64,000 nucleotides of DNA. Source: JAJRXC01 sp047639555 (GTDB lineage: Bacteria > Actinomycetota > Acidimicrobiia > Acidimicrobiales > Aldehydirespiratoraceae). The stretch covers positions 1 through 64,000 of the forward strand of contig JBLIOE010000019.1 in NCBI GenBank assembly GCA_047639555.1, read 5' to 3'. This document shows, piece by piece, positions 17,809-25,307 of this stretch. The translations under genes were made by a program, and so were the position numbers. Each line of letters begins with the position of its first letter. The stretch's first letter is position 1. The notes beneath the pieces were generated by a model that made no database searches, was not told the DNA's origin, and worked only from the letters and a program-made list of their open reading frames with translations.

Positions 17809-17904
17809 TGGCGGAGGTGGACGGGAATCGAACCCGCCGGACAGGGATCACCCATCCCACCCGCTTTGAAGGCGGGGGAGCCCACCAGGCGCTCGGACAC
17901 CTCC
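17809..17904 (-). tRNA. selC: tRNA-Sec (anticodon UCA)
   Basis: A 96-nt tRNA with encoded CCA. The acceptor pairs GGAGGTG with CACCTCC; the anticodon stem CCCGC/GCGGG holds the loop CTTCAAA, so the anticodon is TCA, which reads UGA. The D arm (GAGCGCCTGGTGGGCTC) has a long stem and a 4-base TGGT loop, the variable arm is long (GGGAT/ATCCC stem), and the T arm is GCGGGTTCGATTCCCGT. These are marks of selenocysteine tRNA. The acceptor shows seven clear pairs and position 8 (T opposite C) does not pair, whereas bacterial tRNA-Sec normally has eight; the T stem can extend to six pairs (one G-U), restoring a 13-pair branch. tRNA-Ser is the nearest alternative, but no Ser tRNA has UCA. Confidence 0.85.
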
Positions 17905-17950
17905 ACTGGTGACGTTATCGGGGCGCGGAGACATCCCGGGTTGGTCTGGC

Positions 17951-17956
17951 TACGGT
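17951..17956 (+). promoter_or_regulatory. -10 hexamer TACGGT of a 26-residue membrane peptide gene
   Basis: TACGGT ends 6 bases before the ATG at 17963, predicting a leaderless transcript and supporting this very short gene. Confidence 0.4.
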
Positions 17957-17962
17957 CAAGAC

Positions 17963-18043
17963 ATGTCGAAGAACCGTCTTGTCCTCATCGCTGTTCTGGT
18001 TGTCTTGTTGGGCGTGCTCGCCCGCAAGGTCAAGGACGTCTGA
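17963..18043 (+). CDS. Putative 26-residue membrane peptide
   Basis: The short frame reads MSKNRLVLIAVLVVLLGVLA followed by RKVKDV and a TGA. It is a single hydrophobic helix with basic ends, facing the cytoplasm on at least one side. The -10-like TACGGT directly before it fits the leaderless pattern of true genes in this window, which is the main support. It lies between the tRNA-Sec gene and the convergent HAD-IB gene, 17 bases from the latter's stop. The function is unknown; a chance open frame cannot be excluded without homologues. Confidence 0.4.
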   Translation: MSKNRLVLIAVLVVLLGVLARKVKDV

Positions 18044-18059
18044 CCAACACCAGCGAGCG

Positions 18060-18887
18060 TTAGAACGGCCAGCGCCGTTTCGGTGCCTGCGACCGAAGGC
18101 GCCACCAGAACGCCAAACCCGCCGCGAGGCCGAGCCCCAAAGCTCCGGCCCCGACTGTCGCTGGCTTCGGCGCGGCGATCGAACCTTCTCGCAAAGGGCG
18201 TGGGTTTTCGAAGGTTCGGATTTCCCAGCCTCGTGCCTCGGCTTCCTTGAGCAGTGCCCGGTCCGGGTTGACGGCCACTGGGTGACCAACCGCTTCGAGC
18301 ATCGGGAGATCGGTGACGGAGTCGGAATAGGCGAACGATCGGTCCAGCGCCAGGCCATATGTGTCGCGCTCGCGTTCGATGGCTTCCACCTTGTGAATGC
18401 CGGCCGAATAGAACTCGACTTCGCCGGTGTAACGACCGTCGGCATCGATACGCGCCCGGGTGGCGATGGCATCGTCGACCCCGAGGTGACGGGCAAGCGG
18501 CATCACGATCTCTTCGGGCGAAGCCGAGACGAGGTACACCCGTCGGCCAGCGTCTCGATGCGACTGCATGAGCTCGAGGGCCTCGGCGTAGACCAGCGGA
18601 TCGATCACATCGCTGAGGGCGTTGTCGACGAGGGCAGAGATCTTGTCCTTCTCCCAGCCAACCGCGATCTTCAATGCGGTCTCTCGCATCTTCTCCATGC
18701 GGCCTTCGTCGGCGCCGAGGTAGCGAAAGACGATCTGTCCCCAGAGCGCGCGGGCCACCATCCATCGGTTGAGTAGGCCCGCCTGTTGGAGGCGGGGCCC
18801 AAACGCGAGCATGGCGGCTTTCGCGATGACCGTTTTGTCGAGGTCGAAGAAGGCGGCCTCGACGGATTCGGGGGTGGGCGGCGCCAT
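18060..18887 (-). CDS. HAD-IB family phosphatase with C-terminal membrane helix
   Basis: A 275-residue HAD superfamily hydrolase of the SerB-like IB group. Motif I is AAFFDLDKTVIAKAAMLAFG (DxDxT), motif II VYLVSASPEEIVMPLARHLG, and motif IV SFAYSDSVTDLPMLEAVGHP (DSxxD), so all catalytic residues are present. Near the C-terminus VGAGALGLGLAAGLAFWW forms one membrane helix with a basic tail. In M. tuberculosis the homologue (Rv3661) lies beside the Tad/Ssd locus, as here. The substrate is unknown; related proteins act on phosphoserine or lysophosphatidic acid. A -10 TAAGCT ends 6 bases before the ATG. The gene is divergent from the Tad operon across 217 bases. Confidence 0.88.
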   Translation of the reverse strand: MAPPTPESVEAAFFDLDKTVIAKAAMLAFGPRLQQAGLLNRWMVARALWGQIVFRYLGADEGRMEKMRETALKIAVGWEKDKISALVDNALSDVIDPLVYAEALELMQSHRDAGRRVYLVSASPEEIVMPLARHLGVDDAIATRARIDADGRYTGEVEFYSAGIHKVEAIERERDTYGLALDRSFAYSDSVTDLPMLEAVGHPVAVNPDRALLKEAEARGWEIRTFENPRPLREGSIAAPKPATVGAGALGLGLAAGLAFWWRLRSQAPKRRWPF

Positions 18888-18893
18888 CAGGTG

Positions 18894-18899
18894 AGCTTA
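18894..18899 (-). promoter_or_regulatory. -10 hexamer TAAGCT of the HAD-IB gene
   Basis: On the minus strand TAAGCT ends 6 bases before the ATG at 18887, predicting a leaderless transcript. Confidence 0.45.
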
Positions 18900-19048
18900 G
18901 GGAGGAGACGGAGCGCGAACGTGGCGGCTACAGAAGCTTGGGCCCGACGGCAGGCGCCCCGGGCGAGTCTCTCCGACGATTCCGATATGGCGACACCGCA
19001 GGCGCGGAGGTTGGGACTGTCACCGGGCCCGCCTATGGTCGAACCAAC

Positions 19049-19083
19049 GACTTCCCCGTCGAGCAAAAGACTTCCCCGTCGAG
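19049..19083 (+). repeat. Direct repeat GACTTCCCCGTCGAG before the Tad operon
   Basis: GACTTCCCCGTCGAG occurs at 19049-19063 and again at 19069-19083, a 20-base period (about two helical turns), ending 21 bases before the first Tad gene. Position and spacing suit an operator, but it may also be a simple duplication. Confidence 0.6.
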
Positions 19084-19104
19084 TCGATTGTTCCGGGAGT
19101 TGTT

Positions 19105-19746
19105 GTGTTGACCGTGTGTTTCACGCCGAAGGGCGGTGCCGGTGGTTCCGTTGTTGCCGCCGCGCTGGCGTTGCAAGTAGCGGCGAGTGGTCGGCCGTGC
19201 CTACTCGTCGACCTGGCCGGTGATCTCGCGGCGGTCCTTGGTGTCGCCGAGGACGACGGCGTCAGCGACTGGATAGCGGCGGCCGATGATGTGCCGATCG
19301 ATGCGCTGCGAGCGCTTGAGACGCCGGTGGTCGAGCACCTTCGCCTGCTCCCGTACGGCAACGCAGCGGCCGCCGATTGGTCCGAAGACCGACGTCAGCT
19401 CGCGATCTCAGTTCTCGCGGCGAGCGCCACCTCCGTGATCGTTGATGCGGGTACAGGCCCGCGCTGGTGGCCGGAACAGGCGACCACTATTGCCGTCGTG
19501 CGTTCGTGTTACCTGGGCGTCCGCCGACTCACCGCCGCTGTGCATCCGGCTGATCACATCGTGGTCGTAGAGGAGGCCGGCCGCGTTCTTCGGCGGCGAG
19601 ACATCGAGGAGGCGATCGGTCGGCCGGCTTTGGCTATTCCGTGGGACCCGGCCGTGGCCCGAGCCGTCGACGCGGGTCTGCTGGCCCATCGTCTTCCACG
19701 GTCACTGCGAGGTCTGCGCCCATTGCTCGATCGAGGCGTCGCATGA
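19105..19746 (+). CDS. TadZ/CpaE-like (Ssd-type) P-loop protein
   Basis: A 213-residue MinD/ParA-like protein that opens MLTVCFTPKGGAGGSVVAAA. The deviant Walker A has GAGGS where ParA has GVGKT, so the catalytic Lys is missing; later parts of the fold are seen in CLLVDLAGDLAAVLGV and TSVIVDAGTGPRWWPEQA. TadZ/CpaE proteins place the Tad pilus machine at a cell pole or septum, and actinobacterial relatives (M. tuberculosis Ssd, Rv3660c) also have altered nucleotide sites. The GTG start at 19105 has GGGAG 6 bases upstream. It overlaps the CpaF gene by 4 bases. At 213 residues it is short and lacks an N-terminal receiver domain. Confidence 0.78.
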   Translation: MLTVCFTPKGGAGGSVVAAALALQVAASGRPCLLVDLAGDLAAVLGVAEDDGVSDWIAAADDVPIDALRALETPVVEHLRLLPYGNAAAADWSEDRRQLAISVLAASATSVIVDAGTGPRWWPEQATTIAVVRSCYLGVRRLTAAVHPADHIVVVEEAGRVLRRRDIEEAIGRPALAIPWDPAVARAVDAGLLAHRLPRSLRGLRPLLDRGVA

Positions 19747-20768
19747 TCGACGAGCAGCTGGTCGCCCGAGTCCATCGCCGGGTGGTGAACGAAGATCGAG
19801 TTGATGAGGTGGCCGCAGTTGTGGCGTTGGAGTCACCCTTGTTGTCGTCGACCGATCGCGACCGCGCGGTGCAAGAAGTGGAAGCCCGGCTGCACGGGCT
19901 GGGTCCGCTCGAACTGCTCATGGCGGATCCAACGGTCACCGAAATCATGGCCAACGGACCCGGTGTGGTCTGGGTGGAGCGAGCGGGCGCGGTCGAACCG
20001 ACTGACACCACGCTCGATGCTCGTGAGCTGATGGCGGTGATCGAACGAGCACTGTCGGGGGTCGGTCGCCGTATCGATCCGCTGCGCCCGTGGGTCGACG
20101 CTCGGCTGCCGGATGGGAGTCGAGTCAATGTGGTCGCCGGCCCTATCGCCGTCGACGGTCCCTACCTCACGATCCGCCGGTTCGGCTTGGTCAACCCGGA
20201 GCTGAGCGACTTCGCCTCGACCGCCGACGAACGGGCGCTCCGCAGCTTCGTCGAACGAGGCGACGCCGTGCTCATCAGCGGCGGAACCGGAGCGGGCAAG
20301 ACCACCCTGCTGAATGCGCTGGCCGGCTGCCTGGCCCCCGAACTGCGGGTCGTCACGGTTGAAGACGCGGCGGAGCTGGCGATTCCGTTGCCACATGTCG
20401 TGCGGATGGAGGGCCGCCCGCCGGGCATTGAAGGCGACGGAGAGGTGTCCACCCGCGATCTGGTTCGTACGGCGCTCCGCATGCGCCCGGATCGGCTGAT
20501 TGTCGGCGAAGTCCGCGGCCCCGAGGCTTACGACCTTCTTCAGGCAATGCATACGGGGCATCGCGGCGGGATGTCCACCATCCATGCCAACTCACCACAG
20601 GACGCGCTTGATCGGCTGAGCACCCTCGTGCTGAGCGCGGGTATGGGCCTCGACCCCGGCGCGGTCGATCGTCAGATCCGTCGCGCCATCGACTGGGTCG
20701 TGCAGGTCGAGCGGCAGGCCAGTGGGCGTCGACGGGTGGTTTCCATGCTGGCTGTGGAGGCGATGTGA
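19743..20768 (+). CDS. cpaF: CpaF/TadA secretion ATPase
   Basis: A 341-residue type II/IV secretion ATPase that powers assembly of Tad (Flp) pili from the cytoplasmic face. Seen: the N-terminal GLGPLELLMADPTVTEIMAN, Walker A LISGGTGAGKTTLLNALAG, the Asp box VVTVEDAAELAIP, Walker B LIVGEVRGPEAYDLLQAM and the His box TGHRGGMSTIHANS. All catalytic elements are present, so this subunit should be active, in contrast to the TadZ-like neighbour. The ATG at 19743 overlaps the previous stop (ATGA), and the stop overlaps the next GTG, so the operon is translationally coupled. Confidence 0.94.
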   Translation: MIDEQLVARVHRRVVNEDRVDEVAAVVALESPLLSSTDRDRAVQEVEARLHGLGPLELLMADPTVTEIMANGPGVVWVERAGAVEPTDTTLDARELMAVIERALSGVGRRIDPLRPWVDARLPDGSRVNVVAGPIAVDGPYLTIRRFGLVNPELSDFASTADERALRSFVERGDAVLISGGTGAGKTTLLNALAGCLAPELRVVTVEDAAELAIPLPHVVRMEGRPPGIEGDGEVSTRDLVRTALRMRPDRLIVGEVRGPEAYDLLQAMHTGHRGGMSTIHANSPQDALDRLSTLVLSAGMGLDPGAVDRQIRRAIDWVVQVERQASGRRRVVSMLAVEAM

Positions 20769-21340
20769 TCACGTGGAGAAAGCCGTCGGCCGGCGCGGCC
20801 GTGACGTGGCAGGTCGAACGTCTGCCAATGCTGTTGGACCGCCTGGCCCGCGAGATCCGGGGCGGGGGATCCTTGTTGCAGGCGCTGGCAACGGTCTCGA
20901 AGGATGATGTGCTGGCGGGATCGGCGTTGCGGGAGGCAATGCTCCGGGCGGAGCACGGCATGTCGGTAGTTGATGCCCTCGATGGGTGGGCCGAGGCACT
21001 GAACCATCGAGACGCAGCCGTCGTTCGAGCCGTACTGGCAACGGGCCACACCGCTGGCGGCGGGCTGGCGAGCGCGCTCACGCGAGCGGCGATCAGCTTG
21101 CGCGATCGGGCGGCGGTCGAACGCGAGGTACGGGCGCTGTCGGCCCAGTCCCGCGCCTCGGCGATGGTGCTCACGGCCGCTCCAGTGATGTTCCTGGCGC
21201 TCTTTGGTGCGCTCAACCCGGCGGTCTTGGCGACCGCTGCCGGTTCGGGGCTGGGCCGTGTCTGTCTTCTCGGTGGCGCCCTTCTTGATGTCGCCGGTTG
21301 GCGCTGGATGATGGTGCTCGAGCGGCGGGTGCTGCGATGA
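20765..21340 (+). CDS. tadB: TadB-like type II secretion F-domain membrane protein
   Basis: A 191-residue inner membrane platform protein. A T2SSF domain is seen in LDRLAREIRGGGSLLQALAT through AVVRAVLATGHTAGGGLASAL, followed by two C-terminal hydrophobic segments (SAMVLTAAPVMFLALFGALN and RVCLLGGALLDVAGW). It is shorter than typical TadB, which has two more helices at the N-terminus; here the N-terminus is cytoplasmic. The GTG start overlaps the cpaF stop. It should form a platform with the TadC-like protein and couple ATPase motion to pilin assembly. Confidence 0.85.
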   Translation: MITWRKPSAGAAVTWQVERLPMLLDRLAREIRGGGSLLQALATVSKDDVLAGSALREAMLRAEHGMSVVDALDGWAEALNHRDAAVVRAVLATGHTAGGGLASALTRAAISLRDRAAVEREVRALSAQSRASAMVLTAAPVMFLALFGALNPAVLATAAGSGLGRVCLLGGALLDVAGWRWMMVLERRVLR

Positions 21341-22044
21341 GCGCGGGGATCGCGGTGTTGTGTGTGGCGGGAGCGCTCGCGCTGATGATTCGCCCGTGGT
21401 GGGCCCGGCCGCGCATGATTCACGCGCACCCAAGAGCCGCCGTGTCGCGCCCGTCCGGGATCGTGGCGGCGGGGCCGTTGTGGGGCGCGCTCGTGGTCGC
21501 CGGCTGGATGGTCCACCCGGTGCTCTCGTTGCTCATTCTGGTCGGCCCCAGCGTTCGTGAGCGGGCGGAACTCCGTCGGGTCTCCGGCGCGAGCGCTCGA
21601 GCGATTGTGAGCACACTTCCCGAGGCCATCGACTTGATCGGGCTCGGGGTGGCGGCCGGCCTCGGGCCACGAGAGGCGCTTCTGACCAGTCACCGTTGGC
21701 TCCCTCACCCGTTCGCCGACGTGTTCGGCGAAGCGCTAAGACGAGCCGACGCGGGCGAGCCGCTCTCGGATGCGATCGATGTTGTTGCGCCCGCGCTCGG
21801 ACACGAAGCCCAAGCCTTGTGTGTCGTGCTGAGCGGGGCGGAGCTGGCGGGAGGTGCCCTTGCGGCTGACCTCGTTCGGCTCGGTGATGATGCTCGGCGT
21901 GGTCGGCGCAGCGCCGCTGCAGCCCGAGCGCAGCGGCTCCCGGTGCAGATGCTCGCCCCTTTGGTGCTGTGTGTCTTGCCCGCTTTCGGTCTGGTCGCCG
22001 TTGTTCCCTTGCTTCTGACCGGCCTCGCCGACTTCGGCCTGTGA
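21337..22044 (+). CDS. tadC: TadC-like type II secretion F-domain membrane protein
   Basis: A 235-residue membrane protein from ATG 21337 (MSAGIAVLCVAGALALMIR), which overlaps the tadB stop. An N-terminal pair of hydrophobic segments (to LLILVGPSVRERAELRR) precedes the cytoplasmic F domain, TLPEAIDLIGLGVAAGLGPR through ALCVVLSGAELAGGALAADL, and the C-terminus has LVLCVLPAFGLVAVVPLLLT. It pairs with TadB as the inner membrane platform of the Tad machine. A longer frame from 21298 would overlap tadB deeply and is not needed. Confidence 0.85.
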   Translation: MSAGIAVLCVAGALALMIRPWWARPRMIHAHPRAAVSRPSGIVAAGPLWGALVVAGWMVHPVLSLLILVGPSVRERAELRRVSGASARAIVSTLPEAIDLIGLGVAAGLGPREALLTSHRWLPHPFADVFGEALRRADAGEPLSDAIDVVAPALGHEAQALCVVLSGAELAGGALAADLVRLGDDARRGRRSAAAARAQRLPVQMLAPLVLCVLPAFGLVAVVPLLLTGLADFGL

Positions 22045-22096
22045 ACGCTCTTCCCCCGTCGCTTCCCCGCGTGATCAAAGCGAAAGAAGAGAATCC

Positions 22097-22318
22097 ATGA
22101 ATCAAACAACAATGCTGCGTATGTGGGTGGCCGCGGAGTCCGCGATGCGGACATCGCCACGGCTGCGAAACGACCGCGGCCAAGCCACGGCCGAATATGC
22201 CTTGGTCGTGCTCGGCGCGGCGGCGGTGGCAATGCTGCTCATCGCCTGGGCGACCAGCACCGGCAAGGTGTCGACCCTTCTGAACAAGGTGGTCGACTCG
22301 GTCGAGGATCGCATCTAG
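22097..22318 (+). CDS. Flp-like pilin (DUF4244 type)
   Basis: A 73-residue protein with a charged leader (SPRLRNDRGQ), then ATAEYALVVLGAAAVAMLLI, a hydrophobic helix that begins with the Glu-Tyr of type IV-like pilins (Glu 5 of the mature chain), and a polar tail ending VDSVEDRI. This is the small pilin of the actinobacterial Tad locus (DUF4244; Rv3656c-like). Cleavage after the Gly of RGQ by a prepilin peptidase is expected, but no peptidase gene is in the window. It lies 52 bases after tadC; a purine-rich AAAGAAGAGAA lies before the ATG. Confidence 0.85.
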   Translation: MNQTTMLRMWVAAESAMRTSPRLRNDRGQATAEYALVVLGAAAVAMLLIAWATSTGKVSTLLNKVVDSVEDRI

Positions 22319-22683
22319 TGATCCGCTCTGCCCGTGGTCAAGCGACGGTCGAGTTCGCCCTCGTTCTTCCGCTTCTCGCGCTCGTCGCGTTGGCGGTTGT
22401 TCAGGTTGCGGCGGTCGTCGACGATCGCGTGCAGCTCACCCACGCGGCGCGGGTTGGCGCCCGCGCTGCGTCGGTGGGGGCGACCGATCCTCAGGTCCGG
22501 GCCGACGTGGTGGCCGCCACAAGTCTCGACCCGTCGCGTCTCGATGTGCAGATCTCGCGATCGGGCCCGGCCGTCACGGTGACGGTTCGGTATCGCGCGG
22601 CAACCGGCACCCCAGTGGTCGGGGTGGTGCTCGCCGACGTGGAACTGAGCTCGACGGCTCGTATGCCCCGCGAGCCGCCGTGA
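22318..22683 (+). CDS. tadE: TadE-like minor pilin
   Basis: A 121-residue protein starting at GTG 22318, which shares the G of the pilin gene's TAG stop. It opens MIRSARGQATVEFALVLPLL, again RGQAT followed by a Glu and a hydrophobic helix, the mark of TadE/pseudopilins, then an outside domain of about 85 residues rich in Val, Arg and Ala with no Cys. TadE-type proteins are minor subunits processed by the same peptidase. No TadF/TadG gene follows, so the operon ends here, shorter than in mycobacteria. Confidence 0.85.
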   Translation: MIRSARGQATVEFALVLPLLALVALAVVQVAAVVDDRVQLTHAARVGARAASVGATDPQVRADVVAATSLDPSRLDVQISRSGPAVTVTVRYRAATGTPVVGVVLADVELSSTARMPREPP

Positions 22684-22721
22684 GTTAGGTGGGGCGGAAC
22701 TGGGCCGAGCGTCGTGTCGAA

Positions 22722-22761
22722 GCCGGGCGCCCGGTGACTTTGCTGATGATCTGCGCCCGGC
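22722..22761. terminator. Inverted repeat between tadE and the helicase gene
   Basis: GCCGGGCGC (22722-22730) and GCGCCCGGC (22753-22761) are exact inverse repeats across 22 bases, 38 bases after the tadE stop and between convergent genes. The loop is long and there is no T run, so a terminator role is only likely from position. Confidence 0.35.
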
Positions 22762-22834
22762 ATTCTGGGGTCTCTTGGGCTGAACGATTCAGAGACGTCG
22801 ACCGAAAGGCCTACTCTGGACCCGATCTTGCGGG

Positions 22835-25213
22835 TTAGCCGCCGAGAATCGCTCGAAGGAGCCGTGAGGCACCGATCTTGTCGAGCGGCTCGTTGCCATT
22901 GCCACATTTGGGCGACTGGACACATGACGGGCATCCGGCGACACAGCCGCAGGCATCGATGACATCGGCCGTGGCGCCGAGGTGGCGAGCCCCGGCCTCC
23001 CACCCCAGCTCGGCGATACCCGCACCGCCGGGGTAGGCGTCGTACACAAAAATCGTGGGGGCGCCGGTGTCGTCATGGTGGGCGGTGGACACCCCGCCGA
23101 CATCCCATCGATCACAGATGGTGAACAAGGGGAGCAGGCCGATCGCCGCGTGTTCGGCCGCGTGCAGAGTGCCGGCGATGTCGTCGCTGGCCGCGGCGAC
23201 AAGGCCCGAATCGACGGTGTACCAAAATGCTCGAGTGACGAGCCGCTGCTCGGGGAGGTCGAGGGTTTCGTTGGTGAGGATTTTTCGGGACCGAGTGTCG
23301 CGCAGCTGGTAGCCGGTCACTTGAGTGATCACTTCGACCGAACCGAGATGAAGCGTGGCCGCGCCAACGGTGCGGGTCTCGTCGACCTCAAGGACGCGGA
23401 TGTCGGTGTTGCTGCGGGCCTGGGTGTAGTCCTTTCCGTCGGCCTCGACAACGCGGGCTTCTCGATCCTCGAGATCGAGGCGGACCACCTCGAAGGCGCG
23501 CCCTCGGTGGAGGTAGATCGCGCCGGTGTGGACCGACGAGTAGGCCCGGCTCTCATCGACGGTGCCGATCAGGCGTTGGGTGTCGTGATCAACGATTCGA
23601 ATTTCGCCGGACGACCCGGACCGGAGGCTGATGCCCCTCGACGGGTAGCCGGTGCCGCACCAATGAGCGAACGGTTCTTCGGTGCCGTTGCGCCAGCGGC
23701 GCCGGAGACGCAGGTGGTCGCTGCGGACAAGATCTCGCACCGCGTTGTGAAGCTCTTCTTCGCTCCACCAGCGAAGGTCGTCGTAGCTAATCGGCAGTTC
23801 GTAGGCGGCGCACGCGAGATGGGGATTGAGGACGAAGGGGTTGTCGGTGTTGACCACGGATGGTTCGGGCGGGCGCGAGAACACTTCTTCGGGGTGGGCC
23901 ATCAGGTAGCGGTCGAGCTGGTCGTCGCCCCCCACCATCACCGTGACGGAAGCACTCCCTCGGCGCCCGGCGCGCCCGGCCTGCTGCCACATCGACGCGA
24001 TCGTGCCCGGGAATCCGTTCATCACACACGCGTCGAGGCCGCCGATGTCGACGCCGAGTTCGAGGGCGGAGGTGGACACCACGCCGCGCAGGTTGCCGCC
24101 GAAGAGCTCGTGTTCGATCGCCCGCCGTTCCGCGGCGAGATACCCGCCTCGATAAGGCATGACCGAATCGCGGAGTGCGGCGGGTAGGCGTCGATTCACA
24201 TCGGCCGCCACCAGCTCGGTGCCCTTCCGAGATCGGCAGAAGGTGATCGTGCGATGGCCGGAGGCGACCAGAGCGGCAGTGACCGACGCACATTCGGAGT
24301 TGGCCGACGAGCGAGCCCCACTTTCCTGGTCGACTACGGGTGGGTCGAGCAGGGCGAACCGTCGGGGCCCGGCGGGCGAACCGTCGTTGGTGACTGCGGT
24401 AACCGGCGCCGCACACAGTGCCGATGCCAGCCGGGCCGGGTCGCCAATCGTGGCCGAGCAAAAGATGAAGGTGGGGTCGGCGCCATAGTGGCGACAGATG
24501 CGGCGGAGGCGCCGCAGGATATGAGCGACGTGGGTGCCGAATACACCGCGCAAGACGTGGAGCTCATCGATCACGACATATCGGAGTCGCATGAGTAGGG
24601 CATCCCACTTGACGTGCCGGGGGAGCAGGCCACCGTGCAACATCTCCGGATTGGTGAGGAGCACGTTGGCGTGGACGCGGATCCACGCTTTCTCTTCGGC
24701 GCTCGCATCGCCGTCGTAGGCCCCGGCCACCAGCGCGGGGAAGTCGAGCGCGGTGAGGGCTCGCAGCTGATCGTGGGCGAGCGCCTTGGTGGGGTAGAGG
24801 ATCAGCGCGGTGCCGGGCTTGATTGGATCGATCACTGCCTCGGCGATCGGCAGCTGGAAGCAGCGACTCTTTCCTGAAGCGGTGCCAGTGGCGATGACGA
24901 CGTTTCCGCCATCTCTCGCCCGGTCAATCGCTTCGACTTGGTGGGTCCAAAGGGGAAGGTCGGTGACCCGGTGCTCGAGCGCGGTGGGCAGGGGCCGAGC
25001 GAGCGCACCGAAACGCTCGACGCGCTCATCGAGATGTTCGATATGCACCAGCCGACCATCGTCGGTGAGCTCTTGCAGCAGCTCCTCGAAGGCCGGCGTG
25101 TGGGGGAGTGCTGGTGGTGCGAGTCGGAGGTTTGGCGCGTCGGCGATCGCGGGATCGGCCAGCCCGGAAGTCGACGGTGACTCGAGCGGCGTCGGCTCTG
25201 GAGCGAGCGCCAT
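22835..25213 (-). CDS. DEAD/DEAH-box helicase with DUF1998 (Hrq1/MrfA-like)
   Basis: A 792-residue superfamily 2 helicase. Seen: TDLPLWTHQVEAIDRARDGG (Q-motif region), Walker A VIATGTASGKSRCFQLPIAE, LILYPTKALAHDQLRAL, Walker B YVVIDELHVLRGVFGTH, FCSATIGDPARLASAL, STSALELGVDIGGLDACVMN and MWQQAGRAGRRGSASVTVMV. The C-terminal domain ends with four close Cys (CGCVAGCPSCVQSPKCG), the zinc site of the DUF1998 group. Bacterial members (MrfA, SftH) are 3'-5' helicases linked to repair of mitomycin damage; yeast Hrq1 is related. It is convergent with the Tad operon, as in M. tuberculosis (Rv3649). A -10 TAACAT ends 6 bases before its ATG. Confidence 0.92.
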   Translation of the reverse strand: MALAPEPTPLESPSTSGLADPAIADAPNLRLAPPALPHTPAFEELLQELTDDGRLVHIEHLDERVERFGALARPLPTALEHRVTDLPLWTHQVEAIDRARDGGNVVIATGTASGKSRCFQLPIAEAVIDPIKPGTALILYPTKALAHDQLRALTALDFPALVAGAYDGDASAEEKAWIRVHANVLLTNPEMLHGGLLPRHVKWDALLMRLRYVVIDELHVLRGVFGTHVAHILRRLRRICRHYGADPTFIFCSATIGDPARLASALCAAPVTAVTNDGSPAGPRRFALLDPPVVDQESGARSSANSECASVTAALVASGHRTITFCRSRKGTELVAADVNRRLPAALRDSVMPYRGGYLAAERRAIEHELFGGNLRGVVSTSALELGVDIGGLDACVMNGFPGTIASMWQQAGRAGRRGSASVTVMVGGDDQLDRYLMAHPEEVFSRPPEPSVVNTDNPFVLNPHLACAAYELPISYDDLRWWSEEELHNAVRDLVRSDHLRLRRRWRNGTEEPFAHWCGTGYPSRGISLRSGSSGEIRIVDHDTQRLIGTVDESRAYSSVHTGAIYLHRGRAFEVVRLDLEDREARVVEADGKDYTQARSNTDIRVLEVDETRTVGAATLHLGSVEVITQVTGYQLRDTRSRKILTNETLDLPEQRLVTRAFWYTVDSGLVAAASDDIAGTLHAAEHAAIGLLPLFTICDRWDVGGVSTAHHDDTGAPTIFVYDAYPGGAGIAELGWEAGARHLGATADVIDACGCVAGCPSCVQSPKCGNGNEPLDKIGASRLLRAILGG

Positions 25214-25219
25214 TTGACG

Positions 25220-25225
25220 ATGTTA
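25220..25225 (-). promoter_or_regulatory. -10 hexamer TAACAT of the helicase gene
   Basis: On the minus strand TAACAT ends 6 bases before the ATG at 25213, predicting a leaderless transcript. Confidence 0.45.
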
Positions 25226-25307
25226 CGAGAAGGGTGTGACCAAATCACATGGTTGTGGTCCTCCGGCGGTTCCGTATGGCGGCGTCGGCGTATTACCGTC
25301 TCTCTTC

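Noticed and set aside
17809..17904. The tRNA with UCA anticodon read as tRNA-Ser.
   Set aside because: Serine anticodons are UGA, CGA, GGA and GCU; the loop CTTCAAA gives UCA. The long variable arm is shared by Ser and Sec tRNAs and does not decide against Sec.
22982..24187. A 401-residue plus-strand frame opposite the helicase gene.
   Set aside because: The minus-strand frame shows all helicase motifs; the opposite frame has no recognisable domain.
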